Positions 36,901 to 46,999 are shown, counted from the stretch's first letter. The stretch: DNA of 64,000 nt from Rhizobium sp. NXC24 (GCF_002944315.1 NZ_CP024311.1:4098446-4162445), one strand, 5' to 3'. Numbers and translations are program-made. Notes: generated by a model not told the origin, from the sequence alone.

Positions 36901-38719
36901 CGCCGCCTTCGATCACCGCGACATCTTTATCGATCCCGATCCGGACATGAAAAAGACGCTCGCCGAGCGGCAGCGGCTTTTCAATCTCGCCCGCTCGAGC
37001 TGGCAGGATTTCGACAAGAGCGTCCTGTCGAAGGGCGCAATGATCATCTCACGTTCGGCAAAATCGGTGACGCTGACTCATGAGGCCGCTGCCACTATCG
37101 GCATCGACAAGACCGTGGCGACACCCTTCGAGATCATGACGGCGATCCTGAAGAGCCCGGTGGACCTGCTCTGGTTCGGCGGTATCGGCACCTATGTGAA
37201 GGCACCGGCCGAAACGGATTCGGAAGTCGGCGACCGTGCCAACGATCCGATCCGTATCACCGCGGAAGAGGTTCGTGCCAGAGTGATCGGCGAAGGCGCC
37301 AATCTCGGCGTTACCCAGAAGGGCCGCATCGCCTATGGCCTCAAGGGCGGGCGCTGCAATTCCGACGCCATCGACAATTCGGCAGGCGTCAATACCTCCG
37401 ACGTCGAGGTCAATATCAAGATCGCCCTGGCATCCGCCATGTTCGACGGCCGCCTGACACGCGCCAAACGCGATACGCTGTTGGCCTCGATGACCGACGA
37501 GGTGGCGGCGCTGGTGCTGCGCAACAACTATCTGCAGTCTCTGGCGATTTCCCTGACGGAACGCAAAGGCACCAGCAACGGTCTGGAACTCAGCCGTTTC
37601 ATGAGCGTGCTGGAGGGGGCGAAGCAGCTCAACCGCAAGGTTGAGACGCTGCCCGACGACCAGACCTTTGCCGAACGCTACGCCAATGGCCGGCCCCTCA
37701 GCCGCGCCGAGATCGGTGTCCTGCTCTCCTACGCCAAGATCGTCCTGTTCGATGCCCTGGCGGCGAGCGACCTACCGGACGATCCCTATTTTGCCGCGAC
37801 GCTCAGCCAATATTTCCCGGTAAAAATGCAGCGCTCGCATGCCGCCGATATCGCCGGCCATCGTCTGCGCCGCGAAATCATCGCGACGGTACTGGCAAAC
37901 GAAGCGATCAACCGCGGCGGACCGGGCTTTGCCGTCAGCATGATGGATGCGACGGCCGCGTCTGCCGCCGAAGTGGTCAAGGCTGCCGTGCTCGCCCGCG
38001 ACGGCTTCGATCTCGATCGCCTCTGGAACGAGACCGATGCGCTGGATGGTAAGGTCGGCGGCCAGACGCAGAACCGCGTCTATGGCGAAATCACCGAAGT
38101 CTATACGGTGCTGACCCGCCTGTTGCTGAAAACCGGAGCGGCGAAGGGCGATATCGAGGAAACCGTTAGCCGGCTTCAGGCGGCATTGAAAAAGCTGAGA
38201 CCGGTCTTCCTCAGCCAGATCCCGGCGGATTTCGCCGCCGAGATCGCGACCCGCCAGGCGGATTATCAGGCCGCCGGTCTGCCTGAAAAGCTCGCTTCCG
38301 AGATCGCGACGATCTACGCGCTCGTCCTCGTGCCGGAAATCATGCAGATCGCCGAACGGACAGGCGATACGCTCAACCGCGCCGCCGAAAGCTACTTCAC
38401 GGTGTCGCAGACCTTCCGGGTCGGCCGTCTGCTGCTCGCCGGCAGCCGGATCATCACCGGCGATCACTATGAAAGCCTGGCGCTGGCCCGCAGCCTCGAC
38501 CAGATCGCTGGGGCCCGCCGTGATATCGTCATCTCGGCGCTCAGCAATCATCCGAAGGACAAGCAGCCGATCCTTGCATGGCACGCCGAAGACCGCATCC
38601 GCATCAACCGCATTGCCGAAGAGCTTGCGGGCCTCAGCGAAAGCGGCGATCCGAACCTTGCCCGGATCACCGTCGCCGCCGGCCTCCTGACCGACCTTGC
38701 GCACGATCGGGCGAGATGA
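33929..38719 (+). CDS. NAD-specific glutamate dehydrogenase, large (GDH180-like) type
   Basis: Oxidatively deaminates glutamate to 2-oxoglutarate. The 1596-residue chain belongs to the roughly 180-kDa class known from Streptomyces, Pseudomonas and Caulobacter. A long N-terminal region with ACT-like segments (to about 700) precedes the catalytic part. There, KVARGGLRWSDRAEDYRTEV, PVGAKGGFYPKK, ADKGTATFSDTANALAQEAG and VAGVGDMSGDVFGNGMLLS give the substrate and NAD sites. A C-terminal helical extension follows. The start ATG 33929 has AAGGGAGG upstream. It may feed carbon back from amino acids. Confidence 0.96.
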   Translation: MAPRTNPKREKQIEAARKIAAATGEAHLDPEILFGRASNDDLERYSPEMLALAAVHAAGELAAWNGDSPRVTIEQVANIDPEGVPVSILSITDHNMPFLYESAMGEVTSSYRDLFMAVHPILVIKDGKQPTLYSADHPSDPADRVSHIQLHLSPLTAAQAADLIKRVQIVLDQTHLTVSDWKPMLTRLDTVITELSTYETAARRKADRDEALAFLAWLRDGNFTFLGMREYVYSGKGASAKVERDRGAGLGILSNPDVLVLRQGKDAVTTTPEILAFLDGPDFLIVTKANVKSVVHRRAYMDYVGVKRFDADGNVTGELRIVGLYTSTAYTSAAGEVPLLRSKVQKVKDHFGFDPASHSGRMLDNTLESYPRDDLFQIDTTLLASFAEQINDLADRPRVRALPRIDHFDRFVSVIVYVPREEYDSVVRERIGNYLKTVYDGRVSAYYPAFPEGGVARVHFIIGRSGGKTPHVPQAKLEAAIRAITARWDDRFEMLAGPKAPHISVSQAFQEAFSPEDAVADLPDITATAGPDQIRIAFYIRKEEAGDILSLKIFHAEDNLALSRRVPLLENLGFNVLSERTFDIYVTGKNGANGRVVLHDMELEARGGVTIDLARHGAALEEAFLAAFGGTIDNDAFNRLIISAGLSARETNVLRAYARYLRQAGIAYSQDYIAATLDKYPRIAASIFRLFHDTLAPKLNDKNRTKKLSELHATIETELADVPSLDDDRILRRYVNAVDATLRTNYFQKNPDGTPKAMLAFKLDPKLLDGLPEPRPFREIFVYGVEVEGVHLRFGKVARGGLRWSDRAEDYRTEVLGLVKAQQVKNAVIVPVGAKGGFYPKKLPVGGSRDEIFNAGREAYKTYIRTLLSITDNISGADIIAPPDTVRQDGDDPYFVVAADKGTATFSDTANALAQEAGFWLDDAFASGGSAGYDHKKMGITARGAWETVKRHFREMDIDIQTTPFTVAGVGDMSGDVFGNGMLLSPKIRLLAAFDHRDIFIDPDPDMKKTLAERQRLFNLARSSWQDFDKSVLSKGAMIISRSAKSVTLTHEAAATIGIDKTVATPFEIMTAILKSPVDLLWFGGIGTYVKAPAETDSEVGDRANDPIRITAEEVRARVIGEGANLGVTQKGRIAYGLKGGRCNSDAIDNSAGVNTSDVEVNIKIALASAMFDGRLTRAKRDTLLASMTDEVAALVLRNNYLQSLAISLTERKGTSNGLELSRFMSVLEGAKQLNRKVETLPDDQTFAERYANGRPLSRAEIGVLLSYAKIVLFDALAASDLPDDPYFAATLSQYFPVKMQRSHAADIAGHRLRREIIATVLANEAINRGGPGFAVSMMDATAASAAEVVKAAVLARDGFDLDRLWNETDALDGKVGGQTQNRVYGEITEVYTVLTRLLLKTGAAKGDIEETVSRLQAALKKLRPVFLSQIPADFAAEIATRQADYQAAGLPEKLASEIATIYALVLVPEIMQIAERTGDTLNRAAESYFTVSQTFRVGRLLLAGSRIITGDHYESLALARSLDQIAGARRDIVISALSNHPKDKQPILAWHAEDRIRINRIAEELAGLSESGDPNLARITVAAGLLTDLAHDRAR

Positions 38720-38771
38720 GACAGTCCGCCCCGCGTGATAGACGCACTATCGAATCAGGGGCAGGAATTTG

Positions 38772-40157
38772 GTGGCCACAGAGATAAGGGACGACGCGCC
38801 GGCGAAAGTGCCGGCGCGGGGCATCTGGGGATGGATGTTCTTCGACTGGGCGGCGCAGCCGTTCTTCACCGTCGTCACCACCTTCATCTTCGGTCCTTAT
38901 TTCGTCGCGCGCCTGACGGCGGATCCGGTGGCCGCGCAGGCAATGTGGAGCAATATGGCGACGATCTCCTCGGTGATCATCGCCGTCTTGTCGCCGGTGC
39001 TCGGTTCGATCGCCGATCAGTCCGGCGCCCGTAAACCCTGGATCGCCTTCTTTGCCGTCATCAAGATCGCCAGCCTGTTCTGCCTTTGGGGTGCGGCACC
39101 CGGTTCGCCGGTGATCTACCCCGTCATCTTCATGATCCTTGCCTCGATCTCGGCAGAGTTTTCAATCGTCTTCAACGATTCGATGATGCCGCGGCTCGTC
39201 AGCAAGGACGATATCGGCCGGTTGTCGAATGCCGCCTGGGGACTCGGCTATCTCGGCGGCATGATCGTGCTTATCGCCGTGGTGGCGCTTTTGGCCGGCA
39301 ACCCGCAAACTGGCAAGACCATCCTCGGCCTGACACCGCTCTTCGGCCTGGACGCCAGTCTCGGCGAAGATGCGCGCATCACCGGACCGATTTCCGCCGT
39401 CTGGTATTTTCTCTTCATTCTGCCGATGTTTTTCTTCACGCCGGATGCCGCCCGCGGTCTGCCGCTCGGTACGGCGGTTCGCTCCGGCCTGCATGAGCTG
39501 AGAATGACACTCGGCGAACTGAAACGCCGCCGGGGCATCAGTCTTTTCCTCATTGCCCGCATGGTCTACCAGGACGGCGTTAACGGCCTGCTGATCCTCG
39601 GCGGCACCTTCGCCGCGGGAATGTTTGGCTGGGCGACCATCGAGATCGGCATCTACGGCATCATCCTCAACGTCGTCGCTATTTTCGGCTGCTTTATCGC
39701 CGGCTATGTCGATCGCTGGCTGGGTTCGAAGATAACCGTCGTCATCAGCCTGACCATGCTGCTCCTCGCGGCCCTCGGCATCATCTCCACCGGACCGGGT
39801 TTTACGCTTTTCGGCCTCGTGCCGCTCTCGACCGCCGATTCTGGCGGCCTGTTCGGCACAGCGGCGGAGAAGGCCTATATTGCCTATGGCCTGCTCGTCG
39901 GCCTCGCCTTCGGCCCGGTCCAGGCCTCCTCGCGCTCCTATCTCGCCCGCAGTGTCAGCCTCGCCGAAGCAGGCCGCTATTTCGGCATCTACGCACTCTC
40001 CGGCCGCGCCACCAGCTTCATGGCGACACTGTTTTTCTCGCTGATGACCTATTGGAGCGGCTCCGCCCGCCTCGGCATGGCGACCTTGATCATCTTCCTT
40101 GCAGGCGGATTGCTGCTCCTGCTGCCGACGCCCTATCCGGCCGATAAGGCGAAGTGA
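38772..40157 (+). CDS. MFS transporter, UMF1/Atg22-like family
   Basis: Inner-membrane transporter with about 11-12 hydrophobic segments over roughly 460 residues. The first lies after GIWGWMFFDWAAQPFFTVVT, a pattern of the Atg22-like group, whose yeast member exports amino acids from the vacuole. NDSMMPRLVSKDDIGRLSNA and AWGLGYLGGM are further typical loops. I chose GTG 38772, five bases after CAGGA; TTG 38769 adds one residue. The substrate is unknown. It sits 50 bases after gdhA, so amino-acid transport is plausible but unproven. Confidence 0.85.
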   Translation: MATEIRDDAPAKVPARGIWGWMFFDWAAQPFFTVVTTFIFGPYFVARLTADPVAAQAMWSNMATISSVIIAVLSPVLGSIADQSGARKPWIAFFAVIKIASLFCLWGAAPGSPVIYPVIFMILASISAEFSIVFNDSMMPRLVSKDDIGRLSNAAWGLGYLGGMIVLIAVVALLAGNPQTGKTILGLTPLFGLDASLGEDARITGPISAVWYFLFILPMFFFTPDAARGLPLGTAVRSGLHELRMTLGELKRRRGISLFLIARMVYQDGVNGLLILGGTFAAGMFGWATIEIGIYGIILNVVAIFGCFIAGYVDRWLGSKITVVISLTMLLLAALGIISTGPGFTLFGLVPLSTADSGGLFGTAAEKAYIAYGLLVGLAFGPVQASSRSYLARSVSLAEAGRYFGIYALSGRATSFMATLFFSLMTYWSGSARLGMATLIIFLAGGLLLLLPTPYPADKAK

Positions 40158-40204
40158 GATATCCCTCCATTTAATTAGGGATATACCAGCAAGCGAGAGG
40201 ATCA

Positions 40205-40313
40205 GCCCTCATGGTGAGGCGCGGAGGCCTGAAAGGCCGAAGCCTCGAACCACAAGGGCGGGTGGTTGCTTATGGGCCACCCTCGTCCTTCGATAAGCTC
40301 AGGATGAGGGTGG
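40205..40313. repeat. Intergenic repeat cluster between MFS gene and purH (RIME-like arm plus short repeat)
   Basis: Bases 40205-40261 match the right arm of copy 1 (CCCTCATGGTGAGG and GCCTCGAACCAC). Next, CCACCCTC (40277-40284) pairs with GAGGGTGG (40306-40313). The part 40283-40308 matches 20916-20941 in the other direction at 24 of 26 bases. An 8-bp hairpin at 40159-40184 precedes it. The two genes converge here. Confidence 0.7.
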
Positions 40314-40341
40314 ACGAAACGACGACGAAGCGAGCTATGGC

Positions 40342-41958
40342 TCAATGCCGGAAATGACGTACGCCCGTGAAGACCATCGCAACACCATGCTCGTCGGCGG
40401 CATCGATGACTTCCTGGTCCCGCATCGAACCGCCCGGCTGGATGACCGCCGTCGCGCCGGCGGCAATCGCCGACAGCAGGCCGTCGGCAAACGGCAGGAA
40501 GGCTTCGGAGGCCACGGCAGAGCCGCGCGTCAGCGGCTCGGCGAGCCCCATGGCCTTGGCGGCCTCTTCGGCCTTGATCGCGGCGATGCGGGCCGAATCG
40601 ACGCGGCTCATCTGGCCGGCGCCGATACCGGCCGTCTGGCCGTCCTTGGCGTAAACAACGGCGTTCGACTTCACATGCTTGGCGACGCGGAAGGCAAACT
40701 TCATGTCTTCCAGCTCCTGTGCCGTCGGTGCACGCTTGGTGACGACCTTCAGCTCCATATCTTCGACCAGCGCATTGTCGCGGTTCTGGACGAGCAAACC
40801 GCCAGAGACGGTTTTGGCAGTCAGGCCGGCCGCACGCGGATCGGGCAGGGCGCCGACCGACAGCAGGCGAAGGTTCGGCTTGCGGGCGATGATCGCCTTG
40901 GCTTCCTCGCTGACCTCTGGCGCGATGATGACCTCGGTAAAGAGCTTGACGATCTCCTCGGCGGTTTCCGCATCGAGCAGGCTGTTCAGCGCAATGATGC
41001 CGCCGAAGGCCGAAACGGAATCGCAAGCCAGCGCCCGCTTATAGGCCTCAACCAGGGTAGGGCCGGTGGCAACACCGCACGGGTTGGCATGCTTGATGAT
41101 CGCGCATGCCGGACCCTTTTCCGGCAGGAACTCGGCAACAAGTTCGTAGGCCGCATCGGTATCGTTGATGTTGTTGTAGGAAAGCTGCTTGCCCTGGATC
41201 AGTGTCGCGGTCGAGACACCAGGACGGTTTTCACCGGTGACGTAGAAAGCCGCCTTCTGATGCGGGTTTTCGCCATAGCGCATCTCCTCGCGCAAGACGC
41301 CGCCGATGACGCGATGGCGCGGCGTCGCGATATCCAGAGCCTCGGCGAACCAGTTGGAGATCATCGCATCATAGGCCGCGGTGCGGGCGAAAGCCTTGGC
41401 GGCCATGCGCTGGCGGAAGGCATAGGCGGTCTGGCCGGCATCGGCCGAAAGCTGCTCTAGCAGCTCCGGATAGTCGGCCGGATCGGTCAGAATCGTGACA
41501 TAGGCATGGTTCTTGGCCGAAGCGCGGATCATCGCAGGGCCGCCAATGTCGATATTCTCGACCGTCGTCGGATAATCGCCCCCGGCCTTGCGGACATCTT
41601 CGAAGGGGTAGAGATTGATGACGACCAGGTCGATACCCTCGATGCCATGCTCCTTCATCGCCGCCTGATGTTCGGCGTCATCGCGAATAGCGAGCAGGCC
41701 GCCATGCACCTTCGGATGCAGCGTCTTGACGCGGCCATCCATGATTTCGGGAAACTCCGTCACTTCGGATACATCGGTCACGGCAAGACCCGCCGCCGCA
41801 ATGGCCTTGTGCGTGCCGCCGGTCGACAGCAGCCGCACGCCCTTTTCGCTGAGCGCACGCGCCAGCTCGACGATGCCGGTCTTGTCGGAGACGGACAGAA
41901 GCGCGGTCTTCACCTTCACTTTGTCGGGGGCGGGGATTTTTTTGGAAACGACGGCCAT
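40342..41958 (-). CDS. purH: Bifunctional AICAR transformylase/IMP cyclohydrolase
   Basis: Catalyses the last two steps of IMP synthesis. From ATG 41958 ([10 protein letters not shown]) the 538 residues hold the cyclohydrolase domain ([45 protein letters not shown]) to about 200. The transformylase domain then carries [15 protein letters not shown] [38 protein letters not shown] with catalytic Lys-His, and SDAFFPF-like [18 protein letters not shown] precedes the start. The frame runs further upstream but out of the family. Confidence 0.97.
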   Translation of the reverse strand: MAVVSKKIPAPDKVKVKTALLSVSDKTGIVELARALSEKGVRLLSTGGTHKAIAAAGLAVTDVSEVTEFPEIMDGRVKTLHPKVHGGLLAIRDDAEHQAAMKEHGIEGIDLVVINLYPFEDVRKAGGDYPTTVENIDIGGPAMIRASAKNHAYVTILTDPADYPELLEQLSADAGQTAYAFRQRMAAKAFARTAAYDAMISNWFAEALDIATPRHRVIGGVLREEMRYGENPHQKAAFYVTGENRPGVSTATLIQGKQLSYNNINDTDAAYELVAEFLPEKGPACAIIKHANPCGVATGPTLVEAYKRALACDSVSAFGGIIALNSLLDAETAEEIVKLFTEVIIAPEVSEEAKAIIARKPNLRLLSVGALPDPRAAGLTAKTVSGGLLVQNRDNALVEDMELKVVTKRAPTAQELEDMKFAFRVAKHVKSNAVVYAKDGQTAGIGAGQMSRVDSARIAAIKAEEAAKAMGLAEPLTRGSAVASEAFLPFADGLLSAIAAGATAVIQPGGSMRDQEVIDAADEHGVAMVFTGVRHFRH

Positions 41959-42046
41959 GGCTTTCTCCAATCGAGCGTGAGGAGATGTCCGGCAAAACGG
42001 CGCGGGACAATATGCCCGCCCCGTTAACACAGCTTAAGCACTTAGC

Positions 42047-43705
42047 CTATGGCCGATGGGATAAAAACCAGCGGATTTCCGGCTTTTCGGTGATCGGGAA
42101 AACGATCTCGAGCTGGTCGGAGGAGCGCATGCCGGAAGCGTCGGCAAAAAAGATATCCTCAGTCACCAGCACCTCATTGCCCGGCGAGGAGAACACCCAG
42201 GTCTCGCCATCCGGCGCGATCAACAGCGCGGCGTCGGTCTCGGTCTGCAATAGGCTGATGGAGGGATGAACATGAAAGCGGGCGGAGGCAAGACCGTCGC
42301 TCTTCAGTAGCGATTTCTTGCCCTCCGGCACAAAAAAACGGTCGCGGCCGGCAAGAATGGTGCCGGCGGCATTGAGGCTCACCTCGCGCTCATGGGCATA
42401 ACCGAAGGTCGAGAGATAGCCGTCATGCACCGCCCGGACATAGTCGCGGCCATCTTCGGTCTCCGCGCGCTCAACAATGACCTTCTTGACGCCGCCGACC
42501 ATCACAGGCCCGAGCGCTTTGGACCTCGAAAACAGGCTCGACGAAGTGTCATCGAGCGTCACGGTCGAATGCGCCGCGGTGGCGCGCGCCGCCTGGACGT
42601 AGCGGTCGCCGGCAAAATTCGGCGAGCCGGAATTGACGATGAAGCGGGATTTGCCCGAAGACATTTCGAAGGACAGGCAGCCGGCATGCGCCGTGCGGCT
42701 GAGGTCGGCGGAAGCGGGCGCCCCGGTATCGATGATGACCACGGCCTGTCCGGCCGCCAGCCGATGGTATTTGGTATGCGGCAGCGCCTTGAACACCTGG
42801 CCGGCGGTTTCGTCATAACGCAGGACGGACATCAGCTCGTTGGCCAGCGTCGACGTCGCGCCATTGAACAGCGCGAGATCGCCATCCTGATGCCGGAAGA
42901 AGCGCAAGGCCGGATACATGCGGTCGATGCCAGGAATCAGACGCGCCGGCGCGTCGTGGCCAAGATTGACGTAGGTCTGGCGCAGCGGCAGCAAGTCGAG
43001 CAGCAGTTCCAGCGCCACGCGGGGATTACGCGAGATATGCCCACCGTCGGGGAGAATCTGCCGGTCGATTTCGCGATCGAGCGCCTGGCCGGCACGCTTC
43101 AGTGTCGAGCTGCCGTTCGGCATGGCAACCGAGGACATGGCGAGCGCGATCCGCACCCGGAACCGCGTCTCGCCGTCACGCGTCGTTGCCGCCACACGGC
43201 GGAGATAGCAGACGTGGAAAACCAGCATGCGCATGAAACGGCGATAAAAGCCGCCATCCGTGCCCTGCAGGACCACGGGCGAATGCGACAACCAGGCGAT
43301 CAGCCGCTGTGCCGCAATATCGGGCGACCAGGCTATCCCATGCAGCCGACGGCCATGCACGGCCATCCAGTCATTGAGGATGGCGCGCGCCAGCGCCGAA
43401 GCCTGATCGCTTTTTTCCGCCCGCAAATGCCGCAGCCAGCGGAAGCTATGCAGGCGGGCCGCAAAGGCCTGCGACGGCAGCTCCAGCGCGAAGGGAGATT
43501 TCCCCTCCGTTTCCAGCACCCGGCCTGCCAACAGGATACGGCCGTTCAAAAGCTCTTCGACAAAAAACGGATCGATGCTGCGCAGGTCCGTCGGAGCCAC
43601 GATCAATCGTTCCGGCACACGCATCGTGTGGCGGGTGAGACGCAATCGCGTCAGTGCCGCGCGGCGCGACATTCGCCGCCATGCTTCCCGCATGTGTAAA
43701 CTCAC
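42047..43705 (-). CDS. Heparinase II/III family protein
   Basis: The 552-residue product fits the alginate-lyase-like and heparinase II/III-like fold. An all-helical N-terminal half (LHSFRWLRHLRAEKSDQASA, ILNDWMAVHGRRLHGIAW) is followed by a beta-sandwich half (AAHSTVTLDDTSSSLFSRS, FIVNSGSPNFAGDRY, YGYAHEREVSLN-like stretch). No signal peptide is evident, unusual for a lyase of external polysaccharides but common in rhizobial members. The start is GTG 43705 or ATG 43693. It lies about 90 bases before purH on the same strand and is probably co-transcribed with it. The substrate is unknown. Confidence 0.8.
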   Translation of the reverse strand: MSLHMREAWRRMSRRAALTRLRLTRHTMRVPERLIVAPTDLRSIDPFFVEELLNGRILLAGRVLETEGKSPFALELPSQAFAARLHSFRWLRHLRAEKSDQASALARAILNDWMAVHGRRLHGIAWSPDIAAQRLIAWLSHSPVVLQGTDGGFYRRFMRMLVFHVCYLRRVAATTRDGETRFRVRIALAMSSVAMPNGSSTLKRAGQALDREIDRQILPDGGHISRNPRVALELLLDLLPLRQTYVNLGHDAPARLIPGIDRMYPALRFFRHQDGDLALFNGATSTLANELMSVLRYDETAGQVFKALPHTKYHRLAAGQAVVIIDTGAPASADLSRTAHAGCLSFEMSSGKSRFIVNSGSPNFAGDRYVQAARATAAHSTVTLDDTSSSLFSRSKALGPVMVGGVKKVIVERAETEDGRDYVRAVHDGYLSTFGYAHEREVSLNAAGTILAGRDRFFVPEGKKSLLKSDGLASARFHVHPSISLLQTETDAALLIAPDGETWVFSSPGNEVLVTEDIFFADASGMRSSDQLEIVFPITEKPEIRWFLSHRP

Positions 43706-43842
43706 CGAACCCTGCCGGAAAACTGCATATTTGCTTATGCTTACTCTCTATATCGGTGGTTAAGAAGAGGTTAGGAATATGCCAAATAAGGACATTGTGC
43801 CCGATTTTTGAACAAGTCGAGCGTAACCCCTCGGAGCCGCTA

Positions 43843-45237
43843 CTATCGCGTGCGGCGCAGCACCACTGCGAAGAACCCATCCAGTCCGGATGCGAAACCG
43901 CCGGAAAGCGGCAGCATGTCGGGCGTGGTGCGGAAAGCACCGAGAGGCGAGATTGCGGCCTCGAGACCCGGCCAATCCTCAGGCTTGATCGGCACGCGCT
44001 CGACCGTCTCCGTCTCGGCCAGAACGCGCGCGACAAGATCCTCGCCCTCTTCCGGATCAAGCGAACAGTTGGAGAAGACCACGAGCCCGCCAGGCTTGAC
44101 CAGGGTCAAAGCATGGCGAAGCAAACGCTCCTGCAGGCCGGCAAGCTTGGCGATGTCCTCCGGACCCTTGGTCCACAGCACATCGGGATGGCGACGCGTC
44201 GTGCCCGTTGACGAGCAGGGAGCATCGAGAAGGGCCGCGTCGAAAAGATCGTCGGGTTGGAACTTTGCCATGTCGGCGGCGATGGTTTCCGCCTCCATCC
44301 CAAGTCTTGCCAGATTGGCGGAGAGCCGCTTGAGGCGATTGGCGGATTGGTCGAGCGCGGTCACCTTGCCGCCGGCGAGAATGAGCTGCGCGGTTTTGCC
44401 GCCCGGCGCGGCGCAGAGATCCACCACCTTACGGCCAGAAAGCGAACCGAACAATTTTGCCGGAATGCTGGCGGCGGCATCCTGGACCCACCATTCGCCG
44501 TCCGAAAACCCATCGAGCGAAGGAATGGAGCCTTCGAAAGCGGCAAGCCGCACGCCGCCGGTCGGCAAGACGACGCCATTCAAGCGTTTCGCCCAGCCCT
44601 CGGCATCGGATTTCACCGTAACGTCAATCGCCGCCGGCTCCAGTTGCGTATCGGAAATCCTTGCCGCAGCCTCCGTGCCATAGGCAGCCTCGAGACGCGC
44701 CAGGAACCAGGCCGGCATGGCTGGCACATTGGCAACCCGGCTCAGAATCTCTTGCTTCTCCCGCCCTATCCGCCTGAGAATCGCGTTGACCAGCTTGGCG
44801 AAGCGGCGGTTGCGCGGGTCTTGGTTGGCCTGCTCGACGGCAATATCGACCGCGGAATGATCCGGCACGTCGAGATAGAGCATCTGTGCCGCACCCACCA
44901 CCAGGACATGATGCAGGGCGCGGGCGCCCTCCGGCAGTGGTGAGTCCAGCAGGGAAGCGATCGCCGCCTCGATGCGCGGCAAATGCCTAAGCGCCGAATT
45001 CAGAATGGCGCGCACCAGCGCCCGGTCGCTCTCGCCAAGCGCTCTATAGGCAGGATTGCCGCCTTCGGCATCCAGCATGCCGTCGAGCGGCGTCTTGCGA
45101 TCGATGACCGCCGCCAGAATCTTCGTCGCAGCGGCGCGCGCCGCAAATCCTGGCTTGGCGGGAGCCGAATCACGCGGCGGGCGATTGCCCGATTGCCTTC
45201 CGTCTTTGTTGAAAGGCTTCTTATTGTTGGAATTCAA
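43843..45237 (-). CDS. RsmB-type 16S rRNA cytosine-C5 methyltransferase
   Basis: The N-terminal NusB-like RNA-binding domain (about 30-165: [40 protein letters not shown]) is followed by a class I methyltransferase. The SAM loop is [13 protein letters not shown]. The catalytic cysteines are in [15 protein letters not shown] and [11 protein letters not shown]. With 464 residues it matches RsmB (C967), though alphaproteobacteria can have several paralogues, so the target base is not certain. The start overlaps the htpX stop by four bases. The N-terminus is a disordered basic tail. Confidence 0.9.
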   Translation of the reverse strand: MNSNNKKPFNKDGRQSGNRPPRDSAPAKPGFAARAAATKILAAVIDRKTPLDGMLDAEGGNPAYRALGESDRALVRAILNSALRHLPRIEAAIASLLDSPLPEGARALHHVLVVGAAQMLYLDVPDHSAVDIAVEQANQDPRNRRFAKLVNAILRRIGREKQEILSRVANVPAMPAWFLARLEAAYGTEAAARISDTQLEPAAIDVTVKSDAEGWAKRLNGVVLPTGGVRLAAFEGSIPSLDGFSDGEWWVQDAAASIPAKLFGSLSGRKVVDLCAAPGGKTAQLILAGGKVTALDQSANRLKRLSANLARLGMEAETIAADMAKFQPDDLFDAALLDAPCSSTGTTRRHPDVLWTKGPEDIAKLAGLQERLLRHALTLVKPGGLVVFSNCSLDPEEGEDLVARVLAETETVERVPIKPEDWPGLEAAISPLGAFRTTPDMLPLSGGFASGLDGFFAVVLRRTR

Positions 45238-46220
45238 GACCAGGGTCCCTTCGGCGGTTGCGAACCACCGCGACCCGTATTCGGTACGGAGCGCGATTTG
45301 CGCACCGGATTATCAGTCAAGATCGGTCCCGTCGAGCCAAAGCCGGCCTGCATGTCGGCAGCAGGGCCGCCGTCACCGCCGTAGCGCGCCATCTCGTGAA
45401 GTGCGGCGATCCGGTTTTCCGTATCCGGGTGCGTGGAGAACAGATTGTCCATGCGCGCGCCCGAAAGCGGATTGATGATGAACATATGCGCCGTCGCCGG
45501 ATGCCCTTCGGCCTCTTCATTGGGGATATGCTCCGCCCCGCGGGCGATCTTGCCGAGCGCCGAGGCGAGCCAGAGAGGATTGCCGCAGATTTCAGCGCCG
45601 CGACGGTCCGCCGAATATTCACGCGTACGGCTGATCGCCATCTGCACCAGCATGGCGGCGAGAGGGGCGACGATCATCGCCACCAGCACGCCGACGACAC
45701 CGAGGGGATTGTTATTGTCGCGGCGCCCGCCAAAGAAGAAGGCGAAATTGCCGAGCATGGAGATGGCGCCGGCGAGCGTCGCCGTGATCGTCATCGTGAG
45801 CGTGTCGCGGTTTTGCACATGCGCCAGCTCATGCGCCATGACACCAGCCACTTCCTCCGGTGTCAGCGCATTGAGCAGGCCCGTCGATGCCGCGACAGCA
45901 GCATTTTCGGGATTGCGGCCGGTGGCAAACGCGTTCGGTTGCGGGCTGTCATAGAGATAGACCTTCGGCATCGGCAGGCCTGCATTCCGGGCAAGGTCGC
46001 GGATGATGCGATAGAATTCCGGCGCGCTGCGCTCGTCTACCTCCTGTGCGTGATAGGTGGAAAGCACCATGCGATCGGAATTCCAATAGGAAAAGAAATT
46101 CATCCCCGCCGCGACGACAAGCGCGATCATCATGCCGGCTTGACCACCGATCAAATAGCCGACGCCCATGAAAAGGGCGGTCATGAAGGCAAGCAACATG
46201 GCAGTGCGCATGAGGTTCAT
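45234..46220 (-). CDS. htpX: Zinc metalloprotease HtpX
   Basis: Membrane protease that removes misfolded membrane proteins. Among 328 residues the first 40 form two membrane segments. The zinc motif is HELAH in [17 protein letters not shown], and a second pair of hydrophobic segments follows ([19 protein letters not shown] and [18 protein letters not shown]). The third ligand glutamate is expected in [14 protein letters not shown]. The C-terminal 40 residues are Gly/Pro-rich. GGAGAC precedes the ATG. The shared start/stop with the methyltransferase gene marks an operon. Confidence 0.95.
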   Translation of the reverse strand: MNLMRTAMLLAFMTALFMGVGYLIGGQAGMMIALVVAAGMNFFSYWNSDRMVLSTYHAQEVDERSAPEFYRIIRDLARNAGLPMPKVYLYDSPQPNAFATGRNPENAAVAASTGLLNALTPEEVAGVMAHELAHVQNRDTLTMTITATLAGAISMLGNFAFFFGGRRDNNNPLGVVGVLVAMIVAPLAAMLVQMAISRTREYSADRRGAEICGNPLWLASALGKIARGAEHIPNEEAEGHPATAHMFIINPLSGARMDNLFSTHPDTENRIAALHEMARYGGDGGPAADMQAGFGSTGPILTDNPVRKSRSVPNTGRGGSQPPKGPWS

Positions 46221-46328
46221 CTGATGTCTCCATCACATCGTCAGTCCGAACCTTTCTCTTTGCGGCCGGACGCTCTATGATTTGGCTATTCACCCGCCTA
46301 TTTCAACGGTTCCAGGCCGCATCACGCC

Positions 46329-46547
46329 ATGCAGATTGCAGATAACGATAATAAAAATGACATCGACGCCGGCACGGCGCCTCACAAACCGCTCTCGCCA
46401 GCCGCCAAACGGGCGCTCGCGGAAGCGGAGGAGCGCCGCAAGGCCCAGGCGCAACCCGATCTCCCCCCCGAAACCGGCGGCCGCGGCGGCGCCGAGCCCT
46501 CGCGCTTCGGCGATTGGGAGATCAATGGGCGTGCGATCGATTTTTGA
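46329..46547 (+). CDS. DUF1674 protein, likely succinate dehydrogenase assembly factor 4
   Basis: The 72-residue product ends in GRGGAEPSRFGDWEINGRAIDF, the signature of the DUF1674/SDHAF4 family. In mitochondria this factor binds flavinylated succinate dehydrogenase subunit A before complex II assembly. The N-terminal part is polar and probably disordered (DNDNKNDIDAG). No sdh genes lie nearby. It is divergent from htpX. The bacterial role is inferred from the family. Confidence 0.8.
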   Translation: MQIADNDNKNDIDAGTAPHKPLSPAAKRALAEAEERRKAQAQPDLPPETGGRGGAEPSRFGDWEINGRAIDF

Positions 46548-46618
46548 GCCGATACATATTTCGGCAAACTCAATGAGAATCACTTAAATTGGAATCTCTG
46601 ATTTGAAGGGAGATGCCA

Positions 46619-46999
46619 ATGCCGAAACCTTCGAGCTGGAATAACTCTGTTTGGCCGAAGGCCGCTAAACCGTTTAAGCCGAAGAATTCATCACAAGCGG
46701 AATCGAATAAACTGTTAGCCCTATCAGCTTTAGGAGCGGGCGTTTCACTTAGTCTGACTTACGATGGGTTTCCCCGCACAGTTGAGGTTCATACTGTAGG
46801 AGTAACTACTGCTGGCCGCCCCGCTATGTGCGTCTACCAAGTAGACGGTCAAAGTAGCACGCCTCCTATACCTGATTGGCGACTCTTTTGTTTTGACGAA
46901 TGTTTTGACGTAGCTCTTACCACCATTAAGGCGAATTCACCGCGCGCCGGCTACAAAAGGGGCTCAAAGCAATTTCGCAGGATTGACGCCGAAATTTAG
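46619..46999 (+). CDS. AT-rich orphan gene, WYL-like small protein
   Basis: The 126-residue product has a basic, Pro/Lys-rich N-terminus and then a beta-rich domain: LSLTYDGFPRTVEVHTVGVT, RPAMCVYQVDG, DWRLFCFDEC and SPRAGYKRGSKQFRRI. The order of strands resembles the WYL ligand-binding domain without a DNA-binding part; that is a recollected pattern, not a proven match. ATG 46619 has GAAGGGAG six bases before; ATG 46613 lies too close. The gene is visibly richer in A and T than its neighbours, a sign of recent transfer. Confidence 0.6.
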   Translation: MPKPSSWNNSVWPKAAKPFKPKNSSQAESNKLLALSALGAGVSLSLTYDGFPRTVEVHTVGVTTAGRPAMCVYQVDGQSSTPPIPDWRLFCFDECFDVALTTIKANSPRAGYKRGSKQFRRIDAEI

